Positions 1 to 14,509 of a DNA stretch of 64,000 nucleotides are shown here, piece after piece. Position 1 is the first letter of the stretch; the number at the start of each line of letters is the position of its first letter. Where the stretch lies: positions 8,477,637-8,541,636 of the forward strand of contig JACDQD010000010.1 in the NCBI GenBank assembly GCA_019843655.1, read 5' to 3'. This DNA is from Lethocerus indicus (Eukaryota; Arthropoda; Insecta; Hemiptera; Belostomatidae). The position numbers and the translations under genes are program-made. The notes under the pieces are model-generated. The model saw only the letters and a program-made list of their open reading frames with translations, was not told the origin of the DNA and ran no database searches.

Positions 1-1807
1 ATACACGATTCCGAAAATTGTTCGGCGCATTGCCGATATTTTTGGAATTATTTTTTTTCTACAGTTTTTTCGACCTCCATTTTTTCGGTCGTGTCTTACA
101 ATGCTTGGACCGATGACCCGACGTTTCGAAAAGCTCTGAAGGAGGCCTCTTGTTCGCGGACCTCGCGAGTGGACAGTGCATAAATTGGCGAACCCCCCCC
201 CGTCAGCTTTCACTTGGTCGATTTGAAAGCAGTGGGGGCGTCTGGTTTTGAAGACTTTTCCAGGCGTTTACCTCACGCTCGCCCGTCCGTCCCAGCGCTA
301 AGTGTGCCGACTCGCCGGAGAGAGAGTAGATAAATGTTAATTGTTTGAGGCCCCGATGCAGAGAGTAAATTAATATTAATCGTCCGGTAATTAATTTGCA
401 ATCGGAATAGTAATATGTTATAATACGTATTAAAGAAATAGCTGTGACAGAGTGTATACAATAAAAGCACAAGTCACTTTAAGTCATTCGTGGTGTGTCA
501 TTGGGCTTGAGCCCAAATATAGGCGAAGACAGAAAATTAGCATTAGACAGCTTTTCGACATCGTAATTTCTCTTTTATTATCCGATTGTTTGAGTCATGT
601 GCTAATATTTTGTTCCCGGAGAGTGAACAGTACAACTCAAAATATTAAAGATTCTGTACTTTCGTTGTCCCGTTAACAATAATTAGCAAAAAACGTTATC
701 CTCGGGCGGGCCTAATTTGTGAAACTCGGTGTTCACACACATTTGTAATTTTACCTAAATTCATTAGGACGAGACTGGGGATAGAGAAAGGGGGAGAGAG
801 AGAGTATTCGCGCATCTTGAAAATGTGGGGTAGAATTGGCCACGTTATCCTCCACGAGCGTAGAGAATCAAGCCCGACTCCTGCGCTCTGCTTTACTTCC
901 TATGCTTGCACTTCATACTTCATTAGGTTCCTCAATATCTACCGTGGGTCAAAAATATTTTTCATATTTTGAGTTTGGATTCTGAGATTCTCCTCTCTGG
1001 CTTCTCCTTTATGTTGTCGGCATAAATAACGTGGACCACATATCTGGAGAAAGTGAACGGGAAGATCGACTTGGAAAAAATTATCAATAATTTCCGGAGT
1101 TCCAAATAATTATTGTTTGTAAATTATTTGAAAAAAATTAAATATTTTACACAATTAATATTTGTATATCTATTTGATGCTGTAACGAATATGTCCAATG
1201 ATATCTTCTCTTCTCTTTCGTACTCGTGTCACTATGAGCGTTACTTTTCCAAAGTGGAACCTCATTTATGGAATCGCTAATTCTTTCTTTTAATTTTTAT
1301 CGTGTAGCTACAATCGTAACAAGCAATAAAAGGGCGATACGGTAATGACTAAATGGTATAAATAATACGACGGCTTGAGAAGTACGAGTAGGGAGTAAGA
1401 CTAGTCAGCGGTACTACTTACTCATCAGACTTGGATAGCAGGTCGAGAGGCGAGCACCGTTTTAATCTCGGGTAGAGGTTCTGAAGTATGGAGGGAGTTT
1501 ACTTCTTGATTTGTGCCACGAAGACGTAAACGAAATTGACGGTGCAGGAGGTGAAATGAAGCGCACCTTTTACTCGACCTATTTTCGTTGAAATGCTTTT
1601 TTAGTCCCGTTCACTATCTGTTGCAGTACAGATCCTGTTCGTAAAATCTGAAATAGACTAGTTTTTATGACTTTTTTTATAAAACATATACGTAATTATT
1701 AATTGAATTTTAAATTGACATCATGATTGTGTATTTCCGATCATAAAAGCTTTCCCGTCGATCCAAAATTTATTGAAAAAAGTTTATTTTTAGTAATCTA
1801 AATAATC
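1..1807. other. No recognisable feature
   Basis: Single-copy-looking sequence with no supported gene. It could be WDR47 intron or intergenic DNA. Confidence 0.4.
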
Positions 1808-2655
1808 GGTGCAAGTTCACTACGAACTTTAGTACATTTCCGCACCACACTCAAGGGGGCGCTACTTTATCTGTGTAAGTGTACCCAATGAACTTTAGTT
1901 AAGTACATTTCCGCACCACTCTCTGGGGGCGCTAGTTTATCTGTGCAAGTGTACCCAATGAACTTTAGTTAAGTACATTTCCGCACCACTCTCTGGGGGC
2001 GCTAGTTTATCTGTGCAAGTGTACCCAATGAACTTTAGTTAAGTACATTTCCGCACCACACTCAAGGGGGCGCTAGTTAATCGGTGAAAGTGTATCCAAT
2101 GAACTTTAGTTAAGTACATTTCCGCGCCACCCTCAGTGGGCGCTAGTTTATCTGTGCACGTGTACCCAATGAACTTTAGTTAAGTACATTTCCGCACCAC
2201 ACTCAAGGGGGCGCTAGTTTATCTGTCCAAGTGTACCCAATGAACTTTAGTTAAGTACATTTCCGCACCACACTCAAGGGGGCGCTACTTTATCTGTGCA
2301 AGTGTACCCAATGAACTTTAGTTAAGTACATTTCCGCACCACACTCAAGGGGGCGCTAGTTTATCTGTCCAAGTGTACCCAATGAACTTTAGTTAAGTAC
2401 ATTTCCGCACCACTCTCTGGGGGCGCTAGTTTATCTGTGCAAGTGTACCCAATGAACTTTAGTTAAGTACATTTCCGCACCACACTCAAGGGGGCGCTAG
2501 TTAATCGGTGAAAGTGTATCCAATGAACTTTAGTTAATTAAATTTCCGCGCCACCCTCAGTGGGCGCTAGTTTATCTGTGCAAGTGTACCTAATGAACTT
2601 TAGTTAAGTACATATCCGCACCCAACTCAGGGGGCGCTAGTTTATCGATGCTGTG
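1808..2655 (+). repeat. Satellite array 1, ~70-bp unit, about 12 copies
   Basis: This is a tandem array with a 70-71 bp unit containing AACTTTAGTTAAGTACATTT, CCGCACCAC, GGGGGCGCTAG and GTGTACCCAATG. Units fall into variants marked by CTCTCTGGG, ACTCAAGGG and CCCTCAGTGGG. The same family occurs in reverse orientation at 14,510-15,525. No open frame runs through it. Confidence 0.97.
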
Positions 2656-4404
2656 TTGAATACAATACAAGCAATTAATTTAAACAGAAGTGGTTCGAAT
2701 TCTGTTTCTTGGTTTTTCAAGAATTAAAACTGGGACAGGTTTCCGGGTATTTAATATCCATAACGATCCTACAGCCCATTCTTGGGCTTCAGAAATCTGA
2801 TTGTTTTCTGATTCGGCTAGTAGTTAATTTGGGAGAGAGGGAACTAGGCGTTTCCTGCCTGTTATGGTTCTTTCGAACAATCGTAATCGAGACCGAAGCG
2901 GTTCTCATGTTGTGTCCATAATAACCGGGTTGAACAGCTCAATTTCGCCCCCCAGACAATCGGGTGACCGTAATCAATTCAGGCGCTGCATTCATTCAAG
3001 TTTTTCATATTCGAATTCTTCGTATGAACCCAGCTCATTGTTGGCACGATTTGACCATTTCTCGTTCATTCATTCCTATGACACAACCTGCCAATTATAC
3101 TGTGTTCAGCAACATGATATGCGAAGCTTTAATATAGACAACGGTCATTGATAATCGGAAATTAGTTTATTGAATTGAACTGCGAATATTTAAGTTTATA
3201 CTGTAATTGTAACATAACGTTTTCGTTACGGATTAAATGCCGGCTCCAAGAGTTAACGGAGTAAGACTTTCGCTGGGTTCATTAGTAAAAATTTGATGTC
3301 GATTGTTTCCTTTCTGCGCTTGAACGAAAAAGTTCAATTTTTCGTTATATTGTTGATACTGAGATGGAACTCTTTAGGTGAAAGTTTGTTGCAAGCAAGC
3401 TCATTTTGTCTTCAGCGGGTCTCTTCGGTGGTGGGACAAACGTCTGGATATTCATCTCCGGTTTTAAATTGCGTTCTTGAAAAGCTACCCCGAAACTGTT
3501 TCCCCCATTCCGAGATTTTCGCACGAGATAAAATCGAAAATTGGAGCGTTTAATAAATTTCTTCTTTCCCGGTTTTCCCCCCGTGGTCGATTCCCCCGGC
3601 CACTTGTAGAAACTGCGATGAGAAGCCAGAAACACTACGTTACCGGTTCCGGCTGTGGTAATTAAACCAGGGAATATTTATTTATAGGGACCTCCTTAAG
3701 ACATTTTATGTCGTTCATAGTACGTTTTTTTGTCCATTTAACGGCTGCGATTCGCTAGGTCGTTCGAATTATGCAATTACAACGAAGCCGGTGGACTTAC
3801 ATATTCTGTAGCTGGTATTTTGTATATATACTTTTTTTGGGGGGGTTTTCATTTACTTATAATTAATGAACTTATAAGAGACAGGCAATAAATCGGACTC
3901 GAGGCCGTTGGAAATATTGAATATCGTGAAAAATATGAAACCACTTAAAACAGATTTCCACTGAATGGTGAAAGTAAACCGTCGGTCGAAAGTTACCTTC
4001 TGAATTCGTAGACAACTCCGGATCTGGAGCGTTCTATAGGGGGAACAAGAAATCAACGGATTATGGAATTGAGGTCGGGCTCAGTTAATGAAGGTGGCGG
4101 TTCTCTGTCGCGTCCATATTCACCCGACAAATAACAAACGTTTCTCGTCGGACCGGTCGGATTTATCGCTATCGCTACCAGATCTCCGCCGGATATAAAT
4201 GGGACTCGCGCTGACCCTGTATGCTAATTCGGTGTACAACTTCGGTCCCATCTTGCGCCGTGATTTCTCATACAGTATGGTTGAATATGCTAATGCCGTC
4301 CCCCTGACCCGCGCCCGCCCTATCGCGAAATGTGACGAATTTTGACAACTTTCATCCTCGTCCGGAGTCTTCCAACGGGACCTGCCGGCTGCGAAAAAGC
4401 GTAA

Positions 4405-4560
4405 GGCTGCGGGGGTTTGGAATACAATATTTCTCTCGAATTCCCCTGGCTAGTTCGGTATTTTGCTAGACCGGTTTCGCCCGCCATATTCAGTAGCTCT
4501 TTTGACCAGTGAGTCGTTTGCTTCGGGCATCCTGTCGGCACTTCACTTTATACTTTCTTG
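4405..4560. mobile_element. Diverged fragment of the foldback family
   Basis: Contains GGGGGTTTGGAATAC, TTTTGCTAGACCGGTTTCG, GCCATATTCAGTAGC and CGGGCATCCTG in the same order as one arm of the element at 20361, with many changes. Probably an old insertion. Confidence 0.55.
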
Positions 4561-7500
4561 TTTCTTGTTTGTCATAAAATATAAGGTTATCCGTCTTTAT
4601 TTTCCAGTTAATGGTCGGAATGTCTTTCTTTTTAGATCGGTAGGGATTTGTTTAAGAGGTTATGTCTTTTCTTGTATTATTGGGATAGAGCTTCGTTAAT
4701 GGGTGAAGGTAGAAATACATTTTGTGTTTAAACAAAGAAGTTTAAACTTGCGCTATATTTATTGATAATTCTGACTACATACACTCTTAGATTTACACAT
4801 TTTTTAAAAAGTTGCTTGTCGTTTAGTCCATCCTTTTAGTCCATTTTATCGTGAATTATTCTGTTTTACTAACGCGTCGTACGAACCTTTTTAAAAATAT
4901 AGATCATAGTTGTATGATGAGATATTCTCGGAGGGGCGCATATTGGAAGAGTGCCGAACGAATCGAGGAACCCGGTTTATGAACTGGGCGCCTACGTGTA
5001 AGAAGAGATATTCCCTCGGGCCGACCCCATCTCTTCCGCCCGACTTTGCAAACAATCGTGAAACAATTATGTGGGACGTTTTCACATGGCGATCGTAAAA
5101 AAAAATTACCAATAACACTACGCCGCCGGTTCGTTAACCTTTATCTTCTATTAAATGGCTCGCCGAGTTACAGTTCTTCCCTGCAACCGGTCGGGCCTCG
5201 CGGGGGACGCTTCCTCGTTCCGGCTTTCGTCCTTATTGCGGCTCGATTTGCATGGTTATTTATTCGTCGGCTCTGTTCTAGAAATGAATTTGCTTCACGC
5301 TACCCGTCCGTTTCTCATACCCCCCCACCGTACAGTCCGTTATTCGATGTGGAACAGAAATTAACGATTCTCCGAGCTTCGAAATCTCAAGTCATTGTTG
5401 ACATTTCGCGGGTGCGAACGATATTGCAATTTTAAGTATGCGATCATCGTGAGAGTCTTATCTCGCATACCATCGGGTGGTCTTAAACCGGACATTGTTT
5501 TAACATTGTTCCTTTGTTTGAAATTCCAGTAGTTGTGCGATTCTCCTCTAACAAGATTATACTCACCAATGCAAATATTTGATTTTGTGTTCAAACAGAG
5601 AAATGTTGAACTGTGGATAATAGCCTCTGAACGGTCCCCCATCCATTCGGGATATTTGTTCAGAGTGTTAAACTGAAGATAGTTTAGGATATAACTGGTA
5701 CTGGATCCACAGCAACTTTGTCTTCACCGCCGTGGGAAATGAGGCCCCGCTTTCTTAATTTTTTTGTGCCATAAGTTGATGCCCAATAACTGACACGCTT
5801 TCTAAGGTAATTGTCAGGTCCCATTTTATCCCCTTCTTATGTTAGGCCGGTATTTATTTTACAGTCGCTCAGCGAGAAATCGATTTAAAAGAAACTGTTT
5901 GTACGGTTTACAGTCCGTTTTACGCGTTTAATTACGATCCAATTTACGTTTACTGGTTGCGATTACATTGTTTTGCACCTTTCATAACGATAGAGTTTCA
6001 ACACATGTATAAACCGGCCCCGTGCTGAAATGTTCACTTCCTCAGTATCCGTTCATTCGCTTTTTCGAGGCGTATAAATGAAGCAATACATCTGAGAGTA
6101 CATTACATTAAAATTAGCTGTTCAGCTTTTAGAATTCGATGATTTCTGTAATGTGGAATTTTTCTGTAAATAAATTAAAGGTTGGTTTTTGTTTTAAATT
6201 ATAGCAGGGGGATGACCCCGAAGCCCAAAGCATTTCCATCGAAACCGTGAGGGTCTTTAAGCTATGTTAGGTTAAGATTAGATTTAGATCAAGCTTAATG
6301 CGCTCATTAAAAGCTCGTTAAAGTCTGTAAAACGGAAATAATGTACAGCGCTCAAGTGGGCTGCAGCAAGTCCACTGTTAGACCTGGTGTGCAAAAAACA
6401 AAAACTCGCTGTATAACGTTCTTGAATTCTTGAATTTCGAACCGAACTGTCGTTCAATCGACAATTTGAATATTTCATCGGGAATGCAATTAAATTATGT
6501 TGCCCAACATAGATTGCATAAATAATGTGGCCTCGACAAAACAATACAAATGTTCTCAGTAATTGAATTCAAGAAAATGTTTTCCTCCGTGGCCGATATT
6601 CTTGCGAAGACTATTTTCATATAAGACTGATGAAGTAAGAACAGAACTGTTTACCTTCACAGTACAAACTGTCGGATCCTGTTGCGCTAATGCTTTCCAG
6701 TCGGCCGTTATTTTGTTTCTCAATTATTTGAAACATGGAAAATATAATTCGACAGGCACAATGCAATATATTGACTTCGGAGAGGTTTTTATTTCTCACG
6801 CTCGTTTATTTTTTTACCTCTCTCTCTCTCTCTCCTCTCAACCCGGACTGAAATCGCGGTTTGGCAGAGCGCCATTTTTCGGTTTCTTGTGCAACAGCTC
6901 GTGAAAGTGAAAATCGCCCCGCGTTTACGGCCGTTTTCTACGGGCTGAACGGTGCTCGCGCCGCGGCCGTCTGCGAACAAATTTTCCTAACGAGCCTGCG
7001 TTAACGAGCCGGATTCGCTGGAAACGAGCCCGCTATCGTTTCCATCTGCGTATGATTCATTGTTGTCTCATTAATTAAAACGCTTCGAGACGCGGAAGTG
7101 CCAATTGAAACTAGTCGATAACTCGGCTCCTCGCATTGTTGTCCGCTTTCTTTTTAATTCCTACTCCGTGCTACTTGTATTCCTCGAAGACTGTTACGGG
7201 GCATGAACTCGTTAAATATTCAAATTTACGCAACCGATGGGACAGTTTTGTAACTGGAAGAATTTCTATTAATTGTTCCTTATCCGGTACCTAGCCCGAT
7301 TTTACGGCCGATGAGTTACATCAGGATATTATTACTGAAACCTTCCCGTCAATTACGAAATTGATTTTATCGATTTGAAAAACTAGTTTTATTTTTTAAA
7401 TAGTGTAATGAAACGAAGGAAATTTGAAAAAAACAGTTCTATTTCTTTGTTGGGAAGTAATTCGCTGGGGCATTAAGCTCCGGTATTAACGTTTTTTTGA

Positions 7501-10500
7501 GTCGTTCAAGTGAAACATAGACTCTCGGTTTGTCTAATTTAAATTCGCATTTCGTACAGTCGATGGTAATGATTTCACCAGTTTTTTTTTGGCTCCCTGT
7601 ATATTTTCTATATGTTTTCGATGAATCACTAGGATTTCACCCATTTGCTGGACACGAACAACGAATACCGTGCAGAATTAAATGTTTTTACCGCTAAAAT
7701 TGAAGCACGCTCAATAATATTCTAGTATATATATTTTTATACAATGTATTGACACTGGTGTCTATGATATTTCATTGGTAGACGGCATCCGTAAAAAATT
7801 ACTGTTTTATTAACCGATTTAGAATCGGACCAAACTGACCGAGGGAGTCAGTAACACGAACATTTGATTCCATGTTTGTTCTATTTCTATAGGCGATTTG
7901 TTATGAAAATATTTTGGCTGTCTAAATAATTTTCAATAAACCGCGTAATTCAGTCACGCGGACTTCGTGTCCTATAATAATAAATTCATCCGTACGCTGA
8001 AAGCGGTTTCAGTCTATCTTTGGAATAGTTCAACATATATCCGGTGTAAAATGTCCGATAGATTTAAAACGAAAACTCGCGGTTTGAGTGAGAGACATTT
8101 CGCCGTTTTCAGGTCCTCCTCAGGCGGTGCGAAAGTGAGGACGCGGTCTGTAATTGAACCGTGTAGTGAGAGGGCCCAGTTTTAAAACCGTAACATGCCG
8201 TGTGGTTACACACCAAATGATCCCCGAGTTTCACTGGTCTCTAATGTGCAGGGAGGCGGAGGGGCGCTCTCTGTTTAACAGTGAATGCGTTCTCTCGCCT
8301 TGCTTCTCTGTGCTCGTTCTGGGGTTTCATTTTTCTCCCTTATTTTTTCTTTTTCAACCCCCGAGATGACTTGCTACGCGTAATTATCGCCTGCGGGTTT
8401 TTGCTGTTAACTTGAATAACAGTCATGAACCACCCTCGTGCGTTATGAACGTATTTAAACCTTTTCTGGTGGTTTTCTCAAGCTGGCTATCGCTAATTTG
8501 CTAGCCCAGAATATGCTAAAATGAATTTTTTTGTAATATATATATATATAAACATAATAAATATAAACGTATCGATTGTAACTTTCGTTTAACATTCAAC
8601 TTCCAGAAAATATGTTTTAAAGATTATTATTTAATTAAAACTAGACTCGAAAATATTAACTAACTAACGCATCCTAATGTGTCTTCAACCTCTCCCTACA
8701 TACAGTTCTTAAATTCCTACAAATAATAAAATAAATCCACTCCAGAATTACAAACCATTCTAATTATATGCAATATTCTAATAATATGATATTTTATAAA
8801 AGGGGGAAAGTAAGTGGGTTTCTCCTCCGTTATTCTCTATTCGTTGCTAGTTCTACTTTTTACGTCAATGTCGCTGATTGTATTATAATCAACAGAAAAT
8901 TTTAATAAAACAAAAAGAGGCCAACTTCTGAAATTAATTTTCGTGGTTAACCCGAATGGCCTACACTGACCCCCCAACTATTAAACACGCAATTACGGCA
9001 CACGTCTTCCTCTTTTTTTTCTGATTGTTTTTACTTATATTTACTTGTAGGGAACATGAAGAGAACCTCACGACTAATGAAAGTGTATATACTGCTAATT
9101 GGCGCGTGTTCGGTCGGAGTTCCCAGCGTTTATTAAAAACGTGTTCAGAGGGCTATTAGAACTTTCTCCGTATGTAAAACCCGGACGGGCTTTTACAGAA
9201 AAATTGTACATTTCCGTATGTCTGGTTTCAGCGCTGCTTCCCAAGAAAGTTTCAACAGTGGTTTTATTATAGCCGCCATATGTGATTCGGAGATGCACAA
9301 ACGGTGCTTGGAAAAATAAAGGATGCATCTTCTACATATTGTAGTGTCAGGATAAAATAAAATTGACAGTGGAAAATATTAAGAGAACTTTGAAGATGGT
9401 CGTCAATAATAATTCTTTTGTTCATCTTTTCTGGGCGGCGTTTACGAAAATTTTACTCTCAATACTACCTGGCGACTGTTTTTTTAGCCTTAAATTCTGA
9501 ACTAATTTGCCCCTCTTCATCGTGAGCCCATTCTTGGCAAATCTAACTCACTTTGGTACACTTGTGAGCGAAAGATGCGTTGCTACCTAACCACATTACC
9601 GACGGAATGCTACTGGCGACGGCGGAAAACCATAATCTTGCATGCTCAGCACCGGTTGGGTGAGTCGGGATGAAAAATTGAATAGGCGGTGGCTCCAAAC
9701 CCCGTGAACACTTTACCCATCAAAGATTACCGTAGAAAAAATTTGTATTCTTCGTAGCTTTTCATCAGTTGGTTTATCTAACTTTTTCTAAACCGCGTTT
9801 AAAAAACATCATCCGATCGGACGGCCTCTGCGACAGTTAATGAAAGTCGCTTTCGTCCGACTCTTGGTCGGTAATTAGGGGCGAGGGAGTAGGGGGGCTA
9901 AGTGATCTTTCGTCACTTTTTCCCCTTCCGAATTATTCACCGGCCGTGAAACATTCCGAACGAAAGAACGCACTCCGTGATCCAATTTCTGTTGGAGCGC
10001 GGGCCCAATCTACCGCGAAGGTAAAATGCCCGGAACCCGCCGTATTCCACTCTACGGTACGCCGTTTCTGTCTCGGAGGATCGATCGACCGATGAAATCC
10101 TAGTGCCAATTATTTAATTGCTTATCAGAGCTCACAGCGTTGTAGCGAATCCGAATTCGGTATTTATGGAAAAATGAACGGCAGAACATTTATTGGGAAT
10201 TATCAAATATCGTAATATTTTTCTTATTTTGTATGCTTGCGCCGCTATTGCTGTATTCTCAAAACTAGCCTGCCTGATAATATGAATAGCTCTTTATCTC
10301 TTGTTATCGAAAGGTTAAAATTAAGTGGGACTAAGGACGCGTAAATTACAATCGGAATCGCGTAAATCGTTAGAATGCTGTCGGTTGCTTGAGCGTTCAT
10401 CATTTCACCGGTTAATATATCCAGGAATTCTCAACAGAGAAAGCGGGGAGAAACCCAATGTCTTTGATATCGTTGAACGCGGATGAGTAACACGTGTCGA

Positions 10501-12911
10501 GGTATCGATAAGGATATTTTTGCAGGTTTCGGAACGAGAAATAGGAGGCTCGGTCTCGTACAAGTACACCGGTGTTCCATATTTTCTCCGCCGGAGAGAG
10601 AAATCAATTATTAACCTGATTGTACGAGCCTCGGTGTGCTCCCCGCCGCTTTTACAACGGTTCCATTTCAGCATTCCCGACCCGGAACTCTGCTTGGCGC
10701 TACATCCATGTCGGCCCAATGCAAATCACTCCCACAGTCCCCCCGAGCTCCTCTCCGATTTTCGATCGTACCGAAACCCTAACAAATGCTCGTATGCAAA
10801 TTAAATTGGGAAACGGACGTTTTTAATCTGCCCCCTCTCTTTTTATCTCTTTAGCCCGCTCTCGTTTCACTGCAATATTTATCCGGTCCCATTTTCATAT
10901 TTCAATACCTCTCTAAGACGGGATTTTATTTTCGAAGTCAGAATATCGTCTCATGGTTGTTTTAATACCGCCGAGAAATCGACTCGGCAAATGTTTTAGG
11001 AATCCCTTCAGTAATACTGCCTAACGTCACCAACTGCGACCATTTGGTAATTTGAAGTCTTGATCCAAGCCGTAAATCGGAATGGGACCTGCATCGCCCA
11101 TAATACTAGCATAACCCTAAAAATCCTAAAAAATGTGGTTTCGTATCCGTTTGTTCGGGTCCTCACACGTGGCATCTCATCTGTATATAATTAAATGTGT
11201 CTGACATTGGTACACCAATACTTCAATCGGCTAAGGTTTACCCCGGATTATATACTAATAAAATTTGAAAATTACTATACGGCTTGGAGGACATATTTCT
11301 GCTTTAGGAGTGTATCACATACAGAATTAATGCCAGTCGAGTTCAGCGGATATTTCATTTTATTGCTGCAGTTAACTTGAAAGTTTGATCTTTATGAGCG
11401 CATTAAACGGTCTTAACCTTTACGTTCGTTCGGGTCGACTTGTCTGGGCATCGCCGCACATATTATTTCCTCTGCTTGCGCCGAAGTGGTTCTAAGTACT
11501 GAAGACTTCCCTTTTGATTCTTAACAAGCGCGATAGTGGTCTCGGAGAAGCCGCAAATGTCGGCCTCGAGTCAGTTAATAGGGAAGCCAACGTAAAGAGG
11601 CGCGGAGTGCGTTTCTTGATTTGGTGTTTTCTACCTCTGAGACAGCTGCGATCCTCGCTGGCTGGACAATGGGTTGTTTTATCGCCATATCCCCAATCGC
11701 AATCTACCGTCCACTGTAGCGGTACAACCTCTCTAAATATAGTGTTAGTAATACCAGTAAAGTGTATGGTAGAAGTAAATAAATCTAGCTAATCCCCGGT
11801 AGTTTTAGTAAATAAATTCATTACATTGATGGGTTTTTTCGATAGGATTTTAGTGCTGACCAAGACGTGTGAGAGTTTTCTGAGAAATAGGTATACTAAA
11901 TGATAACTATAACTCAAGTTGTAACTTGGCCTAACATAGAAATCAGTTGTCGACGCGTCTATTCCACTATATATATATATATCGTGTTCGAGATTCAGCT
12001 TTCGACGTTCTTATTTCTCGCAGCTCCAGTAAATTCTTTAGAGTACGTTCCTATTCTGTCCCATAAAAAGTCTTCCATAAAAGTCGGTAGAAAGTAAATC
12101 TAAGCCAAGGAAAAACACACCGAGATTGTAGGATACTTCGAGGTACACTCTCCGCCGTGCTAGAACATGCCTTTAGTGATGGAGCGTACCGATAGAAGCG
12201 TAAGCGCGGAGAAATATACTACCTGGAGTGGTACGTGAAGGACGGTGGTATTCACACGAAAGAATCGAGGAAAAATTCTTTCAAGGAAATTTTTATTTCA
12301 GCGTTTTAAAATCTAGTTTATTCGGTGAAAGAGGAGTCCCTGCATGTTTTTTTTTTAAGAATGTGGGTACTTGTTATTTTTTTAGTCCAGTCTCTTTTCT
12401 AGATGCCACTTGTGAAAGTTTTAAGGTCCTTTAACCTTGTATTCTGAACTAATTCCCTCTTCTTCATCGTGGGTTCAGTCTTTTCCTACCCCCAATGATA
12501 TTTAATCTATTTGGCGTGTCTCAGTCTTCTTGAGCCGATCGTTTATGCCGTTGTAGACCCGAAGTCTGCCAAGGTAATACCCTTCGCGAGGAATTTGTTT
12601 ACCACGTGTTACTCTTCGGTATGTGGGGTGGAGTTGATGCGAGCTCTGGGGCCGTGGGATAGCCGAGGCGCTGGGTCTTCGCGGTGTCCCCTCTGCCGAA
12701 GGAACATTCTGAAATGGTTCGCGATGGCACACGTAGTATACATTTTGTGAATTGGACTCGGGTCGAAAGTCGGACGAGCGTTGATAACGATAAATTGCCC
12801 CCGGAGACCCCGATAGCGCTTCGGCACTTATCCGAAATGTGGAACTCAAAACCGCTCTTGACGTGATAAGACGCAGAGAGAGGGGCGGCAAGGGCGGCTT
12901 ATCGGGGTCAC

Positions 12912-12943
<32 letters not shown>
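12912..12943. repeat. (CT)n microsatellite
   Basis: About 16 CT units without interruption. Confidence 0.95.
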
Positions 12944-12944
<1 letters not shown>

Positions 12945-14394
12945 GAGTCCGAGCGGCGACCCATTAAAAATAACGACATAATGCGTGTCAGTAGCGGGCT
13001 ACACGTTATGCCGAGGGGAGAACGTCTCTTTGGGGCCGCCAGCAACGTTACGCCTTTTCGGGGTCGCGGGAAGCGCCTTCCCCGGAATTATCCCGGACGT
13101 GTTCACCCCGGTTGCTACACCATTTGAATTATTTTCAGTAGTTAAACACGGCTTCCTACTCCGTAGCGCAATTAGTTTTCAACCCGCATTGTTTCACGTT
13201 TTGGCATACGGTTCAACCCACATCTCTATATGGCAAAATTCAACCATGTAGTTTTTTATGAACTTGAGGATGACTCGAGCTGGTTTTTTTATTAAAATTT
13301 CATTTATAATGTCTTTTAACTCACTACGGAATGTGACTTCCACACATAAAGTATGTATTAACAATGGTTTGATTTTACTGTTTGTAATTATGTGGACGGT
13401 AATAAAGATTGATGTTATGTTATCTGTAAATCATCAGTCATTATGTATAATGTGGAAACAAAATTACCGAAAATATTAATGCAATGACAATATTAATTAT
13501 GATAATAAACAAAAAATCTTAAGAAAAACCCCTTGTTGTTACAGTGCGATTATGACTATTGACGGCATAGTCTGCAAGTATTTCTATCAGTGTTTTTTTT
13601 ATTGTTCCACTTTTTAAGATATAACTTATTTGAACTAAACTGCCGATCAGGGTATAGGACTTCAGCTATTAGACCAGCCTCGATTTAGAAATGTAGAAAT
13701 CTCCTTGTTTTTTACTTTCGACGTCGTACGTACCGCTCGGCGGTAATTGGTAAACTTTTTGTTCGATTCGACCGCCAGACCAGTTTGTAATTGGCCTATC
13801 GTGAAGATTTATAGACAGGTGGCACGGGTGTTATTCGATTTTTTTTTGTCCGCCTCTATATAAAGGCGTTTCGACCAATAGATAGAGGAACTTTCTACTC
13901 CGCGGTTTGGCCGTTGAGAATCATGCGTCGGGAATAATCATTATTTTTACAGCCTCGGTTTCTTTCTTTTAACGCGTACGAAAATTAAAGTTTTCATTTC
14001 CAGTCGTGCGTAAAGCAGTCGAATAATTGGCCCATCCACGAGGAAATTCGGATAGGCATTTCAGTTTTATTGCCCTATTCCTTTGCCTTTCACCCGACTC
14101 CCCGCGATTCGTGCAGTTTCGAGAATTTCATAAGACCCGCGTTTCCTGGGTATCTCATTTTTTCTCTTTTTTAATAACTCTTGCGAAATCGGCGTTTCAT
14201 GAATACGACAATCCGAATTAATTGTGATGCACGTGGCGGGTCGAAGTTTTTCGAACGTCCGGTTGCAAAACCGGTTTATTCTGAACTACTAAATATTAAC
14301 GTTACTGGACAAATTTATGGCCAATTAACAAGAAATATATGTTCCAGTTTTATATGAGAACAAGTTTATAAAGATCACGGCTCTTTTCATTTTG

Positions 14395-14480
14395 TCCCGC
14401 TCGCCCTTTTGGTCTGTTGCTGGACCGGTTTCGGCTGCTTACCATGTACTAGCCCAAATACATGACAGAACACCTTTTAC
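14395..14480. mobile_element. Foldback-family fragment left of satellite array 2
   Basis: CGCTCGCCCTTTTGGTCTGT followed by TGCTGGACCGGTTTCGGCTG matches the inner part of an arm of the foldback element. It is cut off about 40 bases before the satellite array begins. Confidence 0.6.
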
Positions 14481-14509
14481 TTTCTCTTTAAATAAAAATT
14501 ATCAGATAT

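Larger units (their letters stand above)
2656..14394. other. Gene-free stretch between the satellite arrays
   Basis: No protein family or consistent exon chain is recognised on either strand. Open frames are short and lack flanking splice logic. It holds the diverged foldback fragment at 4405, CT and TA microsatellites, a TATATAAA box near 13857, and a short dispersed motif (TTCTGAACTAATT with TTCATCGTG) at about 9495 and 12440. It may be intron of WDR47 or intergenic. Confidence 0.5.

Noticed and set aside
1808..2655. CRISPR array
   Set aside because: Units are contiguous 70-bp monomers without unique spacers, in a eukaryotic genome; this is a satellite.
12502..12891. 129-codon open frame on the minus strand
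   Set aside because: Overlaps other open frames on both strands in GC-richer DNA, has no family resemblance and no splice logic.
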